This document shows, in pieces, positions 1 to 8,102 of a DNA stretch of 64,000 nt. Made by a program: the position numbers and the translations under genes. Source of the DNA: Clavibacter sp. B3I6 (GTDB taxonomy: Bacteria > Actinomycetota > Actinomycetes > Actinomycetales > Microbacteriaceae); NCBI RefSeq assembly GCF_030816895.1, contig NZ_JAUSYL010000001.1, positions 1,736,001 through 1,800,000 of the forward strand, read 5' to 3'. Positions within the stretch are counted from its first letter, which is position 1, and each line of letters begins with the position of its first letter. A model generated the notes under the pieces. That model did not search any database. It was not told the origin of the DNA and saw only the letters and a list, made by a program, of their open reading frames with translations.

Positions 1-701
1 CCGGCGGCGACCCAGCCGGCGAGGGTCGCGTCGACCTCCGCGCGCACCTCGTCGAGGCGGTCGAGGAGCGCGGCCGGCGTGAAGCCCTTCTTCCGCAGCG
101 ACTTGCCGAGGCGGTAGGTGTCCACCGACGACCACGGTCCGATGCGCGACGTGCCGATGGCGAGCGCGTCGAAGCCGGGGGCGCCGAGCGCGTCGGGTGC
201 CACGTCCTTGGTCCAGGCGCCGGCGAGCGCGCGGTCGAGGGCGAGCGAGGCGAGGTGGCAGCCGGTGTGGCCGGCGGAGAGCGCGCGGCGGTGCTCGGGA
301 TCCACCGCGACCTCCGCCGCGTCGCCCGCGCGGACGTCCGCGTCGCCGGGCACGACGTGGACGGCGACGAAGGCCCATCCCTCGGCGCCCTTCTTGACCG
401 GGACCTCGGCGCCGACGTGCAGCGCGGCCGCGCCGCCCTCGGGCTCCGTCTCCGCCGCGCCGACCAGGCAGTCGAGCACCTCGATGCCGGCGCCGCGCAC
501 GAGGAGCACCGCGCGGTCGGCGGGCTGGTCCGGCCACGCCGCGTCGACGGGGTGGCACGCGGTGGCGTCGAGCACGACGGCGAGCGTGCCGTCGTCCCGG
601 CGGTCGACGCGGAGGACCGTGCCCTCGGAGGCGACGGATCCCGCCGGGTAGGTCACGCGCGTGGGCGGCAGGGCGACGGCGCCCGCGGGGGTGGAGGTCA
701 T
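1..701 (-). CDS. AlaX-like tRNA-editing / SAD-domain protein (3' end beyond left edge)
   Basis: The reading frame opens at an ATG (701) preceded by GGGAG six bases upstream, and stays open to base 1, so the C-terminus is missing. Two features resemble stand-alone alanyl-tRNA editing proteins (AlaX/tRNA_SAD): a P-x-x-A-x-W-P-D-Q-P-A-D stretch near residues 51-61, matching the family's early P-rich loop, and an HxxxH metal-type motif (HTGCH, residues 145-149) at the start of a helix. Family members hydrolyse mischarged Ser- or Gly-tRNA(Ala) in the cytoplasm. The second metal-binding Cys/His pair lies beyond or near the window edge, so the exact class is uncertain; a related metal-dependent hydrolase is the alternative. 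Confidence 0.6.
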   Translation of the reverse strand, partial: MTSTPAGAVALPPTRVTYPAGSVASEGTVLRVDRRDDGTLAVVLDATACHPVDAAWPDQPADRAVLLVRGAGIEVLDCLVGAAETEPEGGAAALHVGAEVPVKKGAEGWAFVAVHVVPGDADVRAGDAAEVAVDPEHRRALSAGHTGCHLASLALDRALAGAWTKDVAPDALGAPGFDALAIGTSRIGPWSSVDTYRLGKSLRKKGFTPAALLDRLDEVRAEVDATLAGWVAA

Positions 702-792
702 GGCGGCTCCCGGCTCGGTGTGCCTCGATCCTCGCAGACCGGCGCCCGACGCCGGACGCCCGCCGGCCCGGCGGATCCCGCCGGCCGGCGCG

Positions 793-1551
793 TCACGCGG
801 GTGCCGTCCCCGCGGAGGGCGCCCGTCCGAGGATCCGCCGCAGCGCAGCCCGCTCGAGGAGCGTCCACGCCGCGCTCGACAGGAGGTGCAGCGCGGCGGC
901 GAGCGGGGCGACGGCGGCGAAGGCCACCGTCACGAACGGCAGCACCCGCATCGTCACCGCCATGCCGGGCAGCGCCGGATCCGCGGCCGCGGGCGGTCCC
1001 TGGAAGCGCAGGTCGGCACGGCGGCGTACCTCCACCACCACGGCCAGCAGGGCGAGCACGGCCACGGAGACGACGACGGGCGCGAGCCCGAGCCCGGCAG
1101 CCGACAGCGCGCTCGCGCCGAGCGGCATGCCCGCGAACGGCGCGGCGAGCAGCGCGTTCGCCTCGCCGCCGATCCGCGCGTGCGCGAAGAGGGCGTAGAC
1201 GGCCGCGAGCACGGGTGCCTGCGCGAGCGACGGCAGGCAGCCGGCGAGCGGCGACGCCCCCTCCCGCGCGTAGAGCTCCTGCGTCGCGCGGGACAGCCGC
1301 TCCGGGGCCCCGGCGTGACGGCGGCGGAGCTCGGCGAGCGCCGGGGCCAGGCGGCGGCGCTGGATCTCGGCGCGCACCTGGGCGACGCCGACGGGCACGA
1401 GGAGGGCCCGCACGCCGAGCGTGAGGAGGATGACGGCGACGCCGGTCGCGGAGGCGCCGGCGAGCGGGTGGATCAGGTCGGCGAGGCCGACGACGAGCTG
1501 GGACAGGCCGTCGAGCACGGCTCGGACGGGGGCGATCGATGTGGGGTCCAC
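793..1551 (-). CDS. yidC: YidC/Oxa1-family membrane protein insertase
   Basis: A 252-residue polytopic membrane protein. It has an N-terminal hydrophobic segment (about residues 12-45), a basic cytoplasmic stretch rich in R/Q/L (about 55-95) that reads like the YidC coiled hairpin, the hydrophobic SLAQAPVLAAVYALF segment, and three further helices. The family inserts and folds inner-membrane proteins with or without SecYEG. The start is a GTG with AAGGAAA seven bases upstream; longer upstream ORF extensions are not supported. It is shorter than canonical YidC and lies far from rpmH/rnpA, so it is probably a second paralogue. It is co-directional with and about 100 bp downstream of the small membrane protein gene 1655-1975. 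Confidence 0.8.
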   Translation of the reverse strand: MDPTSIAPVRAVLDGLSQLVVGLADLIHPLAGASATGVAVILLTLGVRALLVPVGVAQVRAEIQRRRLAPALAELRRRHAGAPERLSRATQELYAREGASPLAGCLPSLAQAPVLAAVYALFAHARIGGEANALLAAPFAGMPLGASALSAAGLGLAPVVVSVAVLALLAVVVEVRRRADLRFQGPPAAADPALPGMAVTMRVLPFVTVAFAAVAPLAAALHLLSSAAWTLLERAALRRILGRAPSAGTAPA

Positions 1552-1654
1552 GGGTTTCCTTGCGACGAGAGCGGAGGGGGTCCGTCTGGTCGTCGCATGC
1601 GGGCGCGCGCCCGGCCCGTGCCGCGCGCGGGCGGCGGACCTGTGCGGGCCGCGG

Positions 1655-1975
1655 TCAGGCGGCCGGGAGCGGCGCGGGCACGACGACCTGCGCCGGACGG
1701 CCCGGGGCTCGCGAGCGCTCGTGCCCGTCGGCGTCCGGGTCGCTCGAGGAGACGAGCACCGGGAGGTCGACGTCCTCGTCCGGGCGCCTGGGCGGCGTGC
1801 CGGATCCGAGCAGCCCGCGGGCGGCGGCGACGCGCACGAACGCGACGGCCGCGGCCACGGAGGCGGCGCCGAGGAGGGCCGCGAGGAGGATCGCGGGCGA
1901 GATGCCCGCGCCGCCGAGCACCACGTCGCCCAGGAGGGCGAGGACGCGGCCGAGGACCTCCAGGACGAGGGGCAT
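1655..1975 (-). CDS. Small membrane protein encoded beside yidC (DUF6412-like)
   Basis: 106 residues: two closely spaced hydrophobic segments (about residues 2-20 and 24-50), then a polar acidic tail ending in a Pro/Val-rich stretch. The ATG at 1975 has TACCGT at 1982-1987, six bases away, so the mRNA is probably leaderless; this supports the start. The arrangement upstream of a YidC-like gene resembles actinobacterial DUF6412 proteins, but that family call is from memory of gene order. Function unknown; a partner in membrane-protein insertion is only suggested by position. Confidence 0.65.
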   Translation of the reverse strand: MPLVLEVLGRVLALLGDVVLGGAGISPAILLAALLGAASVAAAVAFVRVAAARGLLGSGTPPRRPDEDVDLPVLVSSSDPDADGHERSRAPGRPAQVVVPAPLPAA

Positions 1976-2090
1976 GCGCCGACGGTAGCACCGGGATCGG
2001 CGGGAGCACGAGGGGCGGTCGCGTCCGGAGCGCCCCCGCGCCGGCGCGTCCGCGACCTCGTGGACACGCCGTCGTGCACGGCACTCCGAG

Positions 2091-2111
2091 GTACCGCGCA
2101 GTGCGTGATAC
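2091..2111 (+). promoter_or_regulatory. Imperfect palindrome over the padR -10 region (probable PadR operator)
   Basis: A 21-bp inverted repeat with half-sites of the form GTAYCRCGCA around a central base; 8 of 10 base pairs match. The right half runs into GATACT (2107-2112), a plausible -10 box 27 bases before the padR start. PadR proteins usually repress their own operon from a palindrome covering the promoter, so autoregulation is the natural reading. Inference from position and symmetry only. Confidence 0.6.
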
Positions 2112-2138
2112 TGTGCGACGCATGAGAGAGACCGGCTG

Positions 2139-2552
2139 ATGGACACCACGCAGCTCCTCAAGGGAGCGCTCGACACCGCCGTGCTCGCGGTCGTGCAGCA
2201 CGACGACGGGTACGGCTACGACATCGTGCGCCGCCTCCGCGACGCGGGCCTCGGCGACGTCGGCGACGCCTCCGTCTACGGGACGCTCCGCCGCCTCTAC
2301 GCCGCGGGCGCGCTCTCGAGCTACGTGGTGCCATCGGAGGGCGGGCCGCACCGGAAGTACTACGCGATCAACCCCGAGGGCCGCGAGCTGCTCGCGGGGC
2401 AGCGCGCCACCTGGGCGGCGTTCGCGACGGCCATGAGCGGGCTCCTCGGCGAGCCCGCCCCCGCGACCCCCCGCACCCGGAAGGCCGGCGGCGCCGGCGA
2501 GGGCCCCGTGCCCGCATCCGTCGACATCCGCACGATCGGAGAGAAGCCGTGA
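2139..2552 (+). CDS. PadR-family transcriptional regulator
   Basis: 137 residues with the PadR winged-helix fold near the N-terminus: LLKGALDTAVLAVV, then GYGYDIVRRL, and the wing SVYGTLRRLYAAGAL, with the family's KYYAINPEGRELL strand-helix at about 80-95. The C-terminal helix for dimerisation is short and followed by a basic, low-complexity end. First gene of a three-gene operon: its TGA overlaps the next start codon by four bases (GTGA), which implies translational coupling. It probably represses the operon from the palindrome at 2091-2111. Confidence 0.9.
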   Translation: MDTTQLLKGALDTAVLAVVQHDDGYGYDIVRRLRDAGLGDVGDASVYGTLRRLYAAGALSSYVVPSEGGPHRKYYAINPEGRELLAGQRATWAAFATAMSGLLGEPAPATPRTRKAGGAGEGPVPASVDIRTIGEKP

Positions 2553-3661
2553 ACACCGCAGACCCCGCCCTCGACAGCCGCATCCGGGACTTCGCCGCCG
2601 CCGTGCGCGCCCGCCTCGACGACCTCGACCCGGAGGACGTCGACGATCTCACCGGCGGCCTCGAGGCCGACCTGCAGGAGGAGGCCGCGGATCACGACGG
2701 CGCCCTCGAGCTCGGCGACCCCGTCTTCTACGCCGACGAGCTGCGCACCTCGGCGGGGCTTCCGGAGCGCGCGGAGGAGGCACCCGTCGCCGCCTCGCCG
2801 ATCTCGCTGCTCCGGCAGCGGATCGACGAGACCGGGCGCGAGATGCTCCGCACCGTCCGCGGGAACCGCGAGCTCTCCGCGATCCTCGACCTGCTGATCG
2901 TCTTCCGCCCCGTGTGGTGGCTCCTGCGGGCGTGGGCCGGGTACCAGTGCACCCTGATCGTCTCCACGGTCCTCCTCGGCTCCTCCCACCCCTTCACGCT
3001 GCTCCCGGGCGGCCCCCTGGGATGGCTGCTGCTGCTCACCCTCATCGTCATCAGCGTGCAGTGGGGCCGCGGGCGGTGGGCCGGGAACCGCGTCCTGCGG
3101 ACCTCGCGGACGGTCGTCAGCGTGATGACCGCGCTCTCGCTCGTGATCCTCGTCCCGGTCGCGCTCGCCGAGTCGGGCAGCGACGGCTACGTCGACGAGA
3201 GCACCTACGCGCCGCCGTACGAGGAGCCGGGGCTCTCCCTCGACGGCAAGGCGGTCACGAACCTCTTCGCCTACGACGCCGAGGGGAACCTCCTCGACCG
3301 CGTGCAGCTCTTCGACCAGGACGGCGAGCCGCTGACCACGGTCAGCGGCGTCGAGCAGGACGGCCTCGTCATGGACCCCACGACCGGCGAGTACGTGTCG
3401 CCCGCGGACGGGGCCTGGAACGTGTTCCCGCTCGAGCGGGACCTGCTCGCCCTGTCCGACGGGTCCGCCACCGCGGGATCCGACCCGGTGCGCCCGCCGT
3501 TCGCGAAGGCGCTGCCGCTCCCCGCCGGATCCGACGCGACGTCGACCCCCGCACCCACCCCGGGTGCCGGGACCGACGGGGCACCCGCACCCGACGCGAC
3601 GCCCGCGCCCGAACCCACGCCCACGCCCACGCCCACGCCCACGCCGGAGCCGACCCCGTGA
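2549..3661 (+). CDS. HAAS-domain multispanning membrane protein with PT-repeat tail
   Basis: 370 residues starting at GTG, overlapping the padR stop. Residues about 1-70 form the acidic helical HAAS-type domain commonly encoded next to PadR regulators (RLDDLDPEDVDDLTGGLEADL). Membrane segments follow at about 110-135, 140-172 and 187-208. After them comes a soluble, probably extracytoplasmic region (about 210-320) and a Pro/Thr tail built from five perfect CCCACG hexamers (3614-3643). The PadR-HAAS pairing is a known regulatory arrangement; the ligand or target is unknown. The hexamer tract could change length by slippage without shifting frame. Confidence 0.8.
   Translation: MNTADPALDSRIRDFAAAVRARLDDLDPEDVDDLTGGLEADLQEEAADHDGALELGDPVFYADELRTSAGLPERAEEAPVAASPISLLRQRIDETGREMLRTVRGNRELSAILDLLIVFRPVWWLLRAWAGYQCTLIVSTVLLGSSHPFTLLPGGPLGWLLLLTLIVISVQWGRGRWAGNRVLRTSRTVVSVMTALSLVILVPVALAESGSDGYVDESTYAPPYEEPGLSLDGKAVTNLFAYDAEGNLLDRVQLFDQDGEPLTTVSGVEQDGLVMDPTTGEYVSPADGAWNVFPLERDLLALSDGSATAGSDPVRPPFAKALPLPAGSDATSTPAPTPGAGTDGAPAPDATPAPEPTPTPTPTPTPEPTP
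3614..3643 (+). repeat. Five tandem CCCACG hexamers (Pro-Thr repeat)
   Basis: Five perfect head-to-tail copies of CCCACG encode alternating Pro and Thr at the C-terminus of the HAAS membrane protein. The unit is six bases, so copy-number changes would keep the frame. Confidence 0.9.
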
Positions 3662-3930
3662 GCGCCCTCCTCGACCACGGCCGCCCCGCCCCCGGGCGCG
3701 GTGCCGACGCGGAGCTCGCGCGCCTGACCGCGCGGGAGCGGGAGATCCTGGTGCTCGTCGCCCGCGGCCTGTCGAACGCGGAGATCGCCGGCCGGCTCTT
3801 CCTCGCGCCGACCACCGTGAAGACCCACGTGAGCCGCACGCTCGACAAGCTCGGCGTGCGCGACCGCCTGCACGCCACGATCTGGGCGTACGAGAACCAC
3901 GTCGTGGAGCCGCTCGCGGCCACGCGCTGA
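3658..3930 (+). CDS. Stand-alone LuxR/GerE-type HTH protein (no receiver domain)
   Basis: 90 residues from a GTG that overlaps the preceding TGA by four bases. Residues about 20-85 are a complete LuxR-type DNA-binding domain: LTAREREILVLVARGLSNAE, then the recognition helix TTVKTHVSRTLDKLGVRDR, ending in AIWAYENHVV exactly as in NarL-type response regulators. The first 18 residues are unrelated to a receiver domain. It looks like the C-terminal half of a response regulator kept as a separate gene; it may act as a constitutive or partner-controlled regulator of the PadR-HAAS operon. Whether it is a functional orphan or a relic cannot be told here. Confidence 0.8.
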   Translation: MSALLDHGRPAPGRGADAELARLTAREREILVLVARGLSNAEIAGRLFLAPTTVKTHVSRTLDKLGVRDRLHATIWAYENHVVEPLAATR

Positions 3931-3963
3931 CGGGAGACGAGGGGCGATGCACCCGGGAGACGA

Positions 3964-3990
3964 GAACGGCCCGCCAGTGGCGGGCCGTTC
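3964..3990. terminator. Perfect 12-bp hairpin between converging transcription units
   Basis: Arms GAACGGCCCGCC and GGCGGGCCGTTC pair perfectly around a 3-nt loop (AGT). It lies 33 bp after the luxR-type gene and 40 bp beyond the 3' end of the oppositely oriented tRNA-Arg. There is no clear U tract on either strand; it may serve both directions. Confidence 0.7.
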
Positions 3991-4030
3991 CATTCTGTCT
4001 CAACCCAGAGATGCGCACCCGGAGGTGCTG

Positions 4031-4103
4031 TGCGCCCGGAGGGATTCGAACCCCCAACCTTCTGATCCGTAGTCAGATGCTCTATCCGTTGAGCTACGGG
4101 CGC
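4031..4103 (-). tRNA. tRNA-Arg (anticodon ACG)
   Basis: 73 nt. The acceptor stem GCGCCCG pairs with CGGGCGC and the discriminator is A. The D-arm contains AGCTCAACGGATAGAGC. The anticodon arm is TCTGA-CTACGGA-TCAGA, giving anticodon ACG, and the T-arm contains GGTTCGAATCC. CCA is not encoded. A TAGTCT box at 4150-4155 on the same strand is a likely promoter. Confidence 0.97.
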
Positions 4104-4292
4104 AGTCGTGCGGCGATGATCCCCGCGAGCGGCGATCAGGCCGGGAGACAGACTACATGCTCGCGGGCCGCGTCGCGAATCGGCGCCGCGAGCCCGCTCC
4201 GCAGGCCGGCCCCTGTCCGTCCGCGCCCACCCGGCGGGCGCGCCGTTCCCCGCTGATTAGGCTGGATCGACCCGAACCGCGAGGAGCGACCC

Positions 4293-5648
4293 TTGGCATC
4301 CTGGACCGACCACGTCGTCTGGTGGCACGTCTACCCGCTCGGCTTCACGGGCGCGCCGCAGACCCGCGACGACCTCGCCGAACCCGACGGCGGCGCCCCC
4401 GCCCAGCCCGACGCCGCCCCCGCCCACCGCCTCGACCGCCTCCGCGCGTGGCTCCCCTACCTCGTGGACCTCGGCGCGAACGGCCTCCTCCTCGGCCCCG
4501 TCTTCGACTCCGAGACCCACGGCTACGACACGCGCGACCACCTGGCGGTCGACCCCCGGCTCGGCGACGACGCCGACCTCGACGCCCTCCTCGCCGACGC
4601 CTCCGCCCGCGGCGTGCGCGTCCTCCTCGACGGCGTGTTCAACCACGTCGGCCGCAGCCACCCGCGCTTCGTGCAGGCCCTCGCCGAGGGGCCCGGATCC
4701 GAGGCCGCATCCTGGTTCCGCTGGGACGCGGCCGGCGAGCCCGTCGGGTTCGAGGGCCACGGCGCGCTCGTCACGCTCGACCACGACTCCGAGGCCGTGC
4801 GCGCGCACGTCGCCGAGGTGATGATCCACTGGCTCGACCGGGGCATCGCCGGCTGGCGCCTCGACGCCGCCTACGCCGTCCCCGCCTCCTTCTGGGCGGC
4901 CGTGCTGCCGCGCGTCCGCGAGCGGCACCCCGACGCCTGGTTCGCGGGCGAGATGATCCACGGCGACTACGCCGGGTACGCCGCCGCGTCGACCATCGAC
5001 TCCATCACGGCCTACGAGCTGTGGAAGTCGATCCGCAACTCGATCGCCGAGCGGAACCTCTTCGAGCTCGACTGGACCCTCACGCGCCACGCCGAGCTGC
5101 TGCCCGCCGTCACGCCGCAGACCTTCGTCGGCAACCACGACGTCACGCGCATCGCCTCCGCGGTGGATCCCCGCCACCTCGGCCACGCGATCGCCCTGCT
5201 GCTCCTCCTCCCGGGCGTCCCGTCGATCTACGCGGGCGACGAGCGCGGCCTCACCGGGGTGAAGGAGGACCGCGCGGGCGGCGACGACGCCGTGCGCCCC
5301 GCGTACCCCGCCTCCCCGGAGGAGCTGCCCGACGACGCGGACGCGGCCCGGATCCGGAGCCTCCACCAGGAGCTCGTCGGCCTGCGCCGCCGGCACGCCT
5401 GGCTGGTCGACGCGCGCATGGAGACCTCCGGCCTCACCAACACGGCGCTCATGATCGCGCTCCGGCCGTCCGGCTCGGGCGCCGCGGGCGGCGTCGCGCC
5501 CGGGTCGCCCGACGCGCTGCGGCTCCTGCTGAACATCGGCGACAAGCCGGTGGAGGTCGGCGCGCCGCACGGCGGTGTCGAGGCGGGCGCGCTCGGCGCC
5601 GACGGCCGCCTGCCCGCGCACGGGTGGGCGGTCCTCACCGGCGCCTAG
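4293..5648 (+). CDS. GH13 alpha-amylase-family glycosidase
   Basis: 451 residues with the GH13 catalytic signatures in order: region I DGVFNHVG (about 113-120), region II GWRLDAAY with nucleophile D191, region III FAGEMIH with acid/base E220, and region IV FVGNHD with transition-state stabiliser D283. The TTG start follows GAGGAG at a normal distance and a TAGGCT box lies at 4258-4263. No signal peptide is present, so the enzyme is probably cytoplasmic, acting on maltodextrin- or trehalose-type alpha-glucosides. It is shorter than typical amylases because the C-terminal beta domain is compact. Substrate cannot be assigned from sequence. Confidence 0.88.
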   Translation: MASWTDHVVWWHVYPLGFTGAPQTRDDLAEPDGGAPAQPDAAPAHRLDRLRAWLPYLVDLGANGLLLGPVFDSETHGYDTRDHLAVDPRLGDDADLDALLADASARGVRVLLDGVFNHVGRSHPRFVQALAEGPGSEAASWFRWDAAGEPVGFEGHGALVTLDHDSEAVRAHVAEVMIHWLDRGIAGWRLDAAYAVPASFWAAVLPRVRERHPDAWFAGEMIHGDYAGYAAASTIDSITAYELWKSIRNSIAERNLFELDWTLTRHAELLPAVTPQTFVGNHDVTRIASAVDPRHLGHAIALLLLLPGVPSIYAGDERGLTGVKEDRAGGDDAVRPAYPASPEELPDDADAARIRSLHQELVGLRRRHAWLVDARMETSGLTNTALMIALRPSGSGAAGGVAPGSPDALRLLLNIGDKPVEVGAPHGGVEAGALGADGRLPAHGWAVLTGA

Positions 5649-5692
5649 GGCGCCGACCGGGCGGCCGTCCCCGCCGCCTGCCGGCTGCTGCG

Positions 5693-6046
5693 TCAGACGG
5701 CGCGATGCGGCCAGCCGTAGACCTCGGCGAGCAGCACGGACCGGGCGGCGTGCGCCGCGGCCTCCTCCTCGGCCTCGGCGTCCGGATCCTCGTCCGCCGG
5801 GGCGAAGCGGCCGTCGGCGATCTCCGGCCCGTCGTCGTCGAACGGCCGGTGCGTGAGCGGCCACCCGATCGCCGCGAGCGCGGGCCACACGGCGGGATCG
5901 GTGGCGTCCGCCCCGTGCTCGCCGTCGGCCCCCCGCGCACCGCGGCCGACGAGCATCTGCTCGTCGGCCGGATGCGGATCCACGGCGCGCAGCCCCTCCC
6001 CGTCGCCGTACGGCGCGAAGAGGAACTGCGAGAAGTGGCGGGTCAC
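5693..6046 (-). CDS. Hypothetical acidic protein, 117 aa
   Basis: No family recognised. The N-terminus (MTRHFSQFLFAPYGDGEG) is aromatic and precise enough to look like a folded domain, while the middle and C-terminal parts are acidic with a Glu/Ala run (about 90-100) and end in EVYGWPHRAV. The GTG start has TAGCCT at 6053-6058 six bases upstream, the window's common leaderless layout, which supports both the gene and its start. It converges on the amylase gene. Function unknown. Confidence 0.7.
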   Translation of the reverse strand: MTRHFSQFLFAPYGDGEGLRAVDPHPADEQMLVGRGARGADGEHGADATDPAVWPALAAIGWPLTHRPFDDDGPEIADGRFAPADEDPDAEAEEEAAAHAARSVLLAEVYGWPHRAV

Positions 6047-6137
6047 GGCGTCAGGCTAGTCGGCCGCGGCGTCCGGGAACGGGCGTGCGACCGGGTTGTG
6101 GAAGGCCGCCCACCATCTCCCCGCGCGCGGCCCGGGA

Positions 6138-7214
6138 TCAGTCCCCGGAGCGCCCCGGCTGGCCCAGCGGCACGGCCTCCGGACGCTCCACGGTGCTGCG
6201 GATCTCGCCCGTCGCGGCGGGATCGAGGATCGCGTCCATGACCTCGAGCACGTGGAACGCGAGGTCGCCGGACGCGCGGTGCGGCACGCCGCGGCGGATG
6301 GCGTCGGCCATCTCCGCGAGGCCGCAGCCGCGACCGGCGTCGACGAAGCCGGCGCTCGGCTCCACGTCGGTCCACTCCCGCTGCTCGGACGTGGCGACCT
6401 GCACCTGCCCGGAGAAGTGGTTCGGGTCCGGCACCGAGAGCGTGCCGGCCGTGCCGTAGACCTCGATGTTCGGGATCCGGGTCGCCCAGACGTCGAAGCT
6501 CATGGTGACGGTGGAGACCGCGCCCGACGCGTGCGTGAGCACGGCGCTCACGTGCGTGTCGACGGTCACGGGGATCTCGCGCGCCTCGGGGTCGGAGGCC
6601 GCCGAGCGCACCCGGTCGGAGCGGAGCGACGCGCCCTGGACCCGGGTGACGGGTCCCAGCAGCGTCACGAGCGCCGTGACGTAGTACGGCCCCATGTCGA
6701 ACAGGGGACCGGCGCCCGGCTGGTAGTAGAACGCGGGGGCCGGGTGCCAGAGCTCGTGGCCGGGCGCGCCCCAGAAGGCGTTCGCGGCGACGGGCTTGCC
6801 GATCGTCCCGGCGTCGAGCACGGCGCGGGCGGTCTGGATGCCGGTGCCGAGCACGGTGTCCGGCGCGGATCCGACGCGGAGGCCCTTCTCCTCGGCGAGC
6901 CGGAGGATCGGCTCGGCCTCGGCGGGGCTCAGCGCGAGCGGCTTCTCGCCGTAGACGTGCTTGCCGGCCTCCAGCACGCGGAGGTCGACCTCGGCGTGCG
7001 CGGCGGGGATCGTGAGGTTCAGCACCGTGTCGATGCGCGGGTCGGCGATGAGGTCGTCGACGCTCAGCGCGTCCACGCCCTGCGCGTCGGCGACCGTGCG
7101 CGCTCGATCCAGGTCGAGGTCGGCGACCGCCACGAGGCGCACGCCCGGCAGCTTCTCGAAGGCCGCGAAGTACTGCTCGCTGATCTTCCCGACGCCGATG
7201 ATCCCGAGGGTCAT
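6138..7214 (-). CDS. Gfo/Idh/MocA-family oxidoreductase
   Basis: 358 residues. The N-terminal Rossmann fold begins with IIGVGKISEQY (nucleotide-binding GxGxxx), followed by the EKPLALS motif (about residue 94-100) typical of sugar or inositol dehydrogenases, and a C-terminal alpha/beta substrate domain. Likely an NAD(P)-dependent oxidoreductase acting on a sugar or sugar derivative. It lies 17 bp downstream of the ThuA gene in the same direction, in a LacI-controlled group, so the three genes probably form one catabolic unit. Exact substrate unknown. The longer upstream reading frame has no supporting start. Confidence 0.88.
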   Translation of the reverse strand: MTLGIIGVGKISEQYFAAFEKLPGVRLVAVADLDLDRARTVADAQGVDALSVDDLIADPRIDTVLNLTIPAAHAEVDLRVLEAGKHVYGEKPLALSPAEAEPILRLAEEKGLRVGSAPDTVLGTGIQTARAVLDAGTIGKPVAANAFWGAPGHELWHPAPAFYYQPGAGPLFDMGPYYVTALVTLLGPVTRVQGASLRSDRVRSAASDPEAREIPVTVDTHVSAVLTHASGAVSTVTMSFDVWATRIPNIEVYGTAGTLSVPDPNHFSGQVQVATSEQREWTDVEPSAGFVDAGRGCGLAEMADAIRRGVPHRASGDLAFHVLEVMDAILDPAATGEIRSTVERPEAVPLGQPGRSGD

Positions 7215-7231
7215 CGCGTCCTCGTCGTGCG

Positions 7232-7930
7232 TCAGCGTGCTGCCCACAGGAGGCCCCTCTCGATGATGGTGCGGACGTTCGGGTCCTCGACGACCTCGAT
7301 GCGGTGGCCGGGGGCGGAGACGAAGATGCGGCCCTCGCCCCACTGGCGGGTCCAGATGGCGGGCGCGGTCACCGGGCGGTGCCACGGATCCCACGGCCGC
7401 ACCGTCTGCGTGGTGGTCGCGAGCACGTCGTTGTACTCGTCGCTCAGCACCCAGTACTGCTCGGTGACGAGGTCGAAGTCGGCGATGCCCTGCGTGATCT
7501 CGTGCGTGCGCCCGAGCTCCGTCATCTCGACCGTGTACGGGATGTAGTTGTCGGACTGCTCGCCCGTGCGCTCGGCCGGGTCCTTGCCCGCGTGGTGGGC
7601 GAACTGGCCGCCGATCATGTGCAGGTAGTCCGCGGTGTTCCGGTACGAGTCGGCGATGCCGCCGTGCCAGCCGGCCATGCCGGTGCCGGCGATGACGGCG
7701 GCGCGGAGGCCGGCCATCTCCTCGGGCTCGATGGTCGTCATGGTGTTGGCCTGGACGATCAGGTCGGTCGCGGCCATGACGTCGGCGTCGGCGTAGACGG
7801 CCGATCCCTCCTCGACGCGGACCTCGAAGCCGTTCTCCTCGAGGAACGGGATGAACAGGCCCGTGGTCTCCACGGGCATGTGGCCGTCCCAGCCTCCGCG
7901 GACGACGAGCGCCTGGCGGGCGGCGGTCAC
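7232..7930 (-). CDS. ThuA-domain protein (trehalose-utilisation type)
   Basis: 232 residues from GTG at 7930. It shows the ThuA/glutamine-amidotransferase-like fold: ALVVRGGWDGH at the N-terminus, the GTGMAGWHGGIADSYR loop where the family has its nucleophile-elbow equivalent, and APAIWTRQWGEGRIFVSAPGH near the C-terminus. I prefer 7930 over the GTG at 7954 because homologous ThuA proteins begin a few residues before LVVRGG and because this start overlaps (GTGA) the stop of a 21-codon upstream ORF that has the real ribosome-binding site. ThuA proteins accompany Gfo/Idh enzymes in sugar (trehalose-like) catabolism. Confidence 0.85.
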   Translation of the reverse strand: MTAARQALVVRGGWDGHMPVETTGLFIPFLEENGFEVRVEEGSAVYADADVMAATDLIVQANTMTTIEPEEMAGLRAAVIAGTGMAGWHGGIADSYRNTADYLHMIGGQFAHHAGKDPAERTGEQSDNYIPYTVEMTELGRTHEITQGIADFDLVTEQYWVLSDEYNDVLATTTQTVRPWDPWHRPVTAPAIWTRQWGEGRIFVSAPGHRIEVVEDPNVRTIIERGLLWAAR

Positions 7931-7992
7931 GAGAGCGCCGTCCGGATCGGGCACCCGCGGTGCGGGGTGGCGGACGTGCGGGGCATCTGCAT
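7927..7992 (-). CDS. Possible 21-aa upstream (leader) ORF coupled to thuA
   Basis: A strong AAGGAG (rc of 8001-8006) sits eight bases before an ATG at 7992 that opens a 21-codon frame ending in a TGA overlapping the ThuA GTG start. No good ribosome-binding site precedes ThuA itself. The simplest reading is a small coupling or leader peptide; alternatively ThuA has a different start in vivo. Confidence 0.4.
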   Translation of the reverse strand: MQMPRTSATPHRGCPIRTALS

Positions 7993-8092
7993 CACTGCGA
8001 CTCCTTCGTCGAGCGCGACCGGTCGGCTGCCGGTCGCCCCTCGAACGCTACGCACCGGCGGTCGGCCGGGGCAAGCAGGGCGCGGACGATCC

Positions 8093-8102
8093 GAAACGTT
8101 TC
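8093..8102. promoter_or_regulatory. LacI-type operator GAAACGTTTC
   Basis: Perfect 10-bp palindrome with the central CG typical of LacI/CcpA-class operators. It overlaps the stop codon of the LacI gene and lies about 100 bp before the ThuA start, so it is well placed to control thuA and the downstream oxidoreductase. Confidence 0.75.

Noticed and set aside
4157..6241. Long plus-strand frame over the amylase gene
   Set aside because: Arg/Pro-rich and out of frame with the GH13 catalytic motifs of the 4293-5648 gene.
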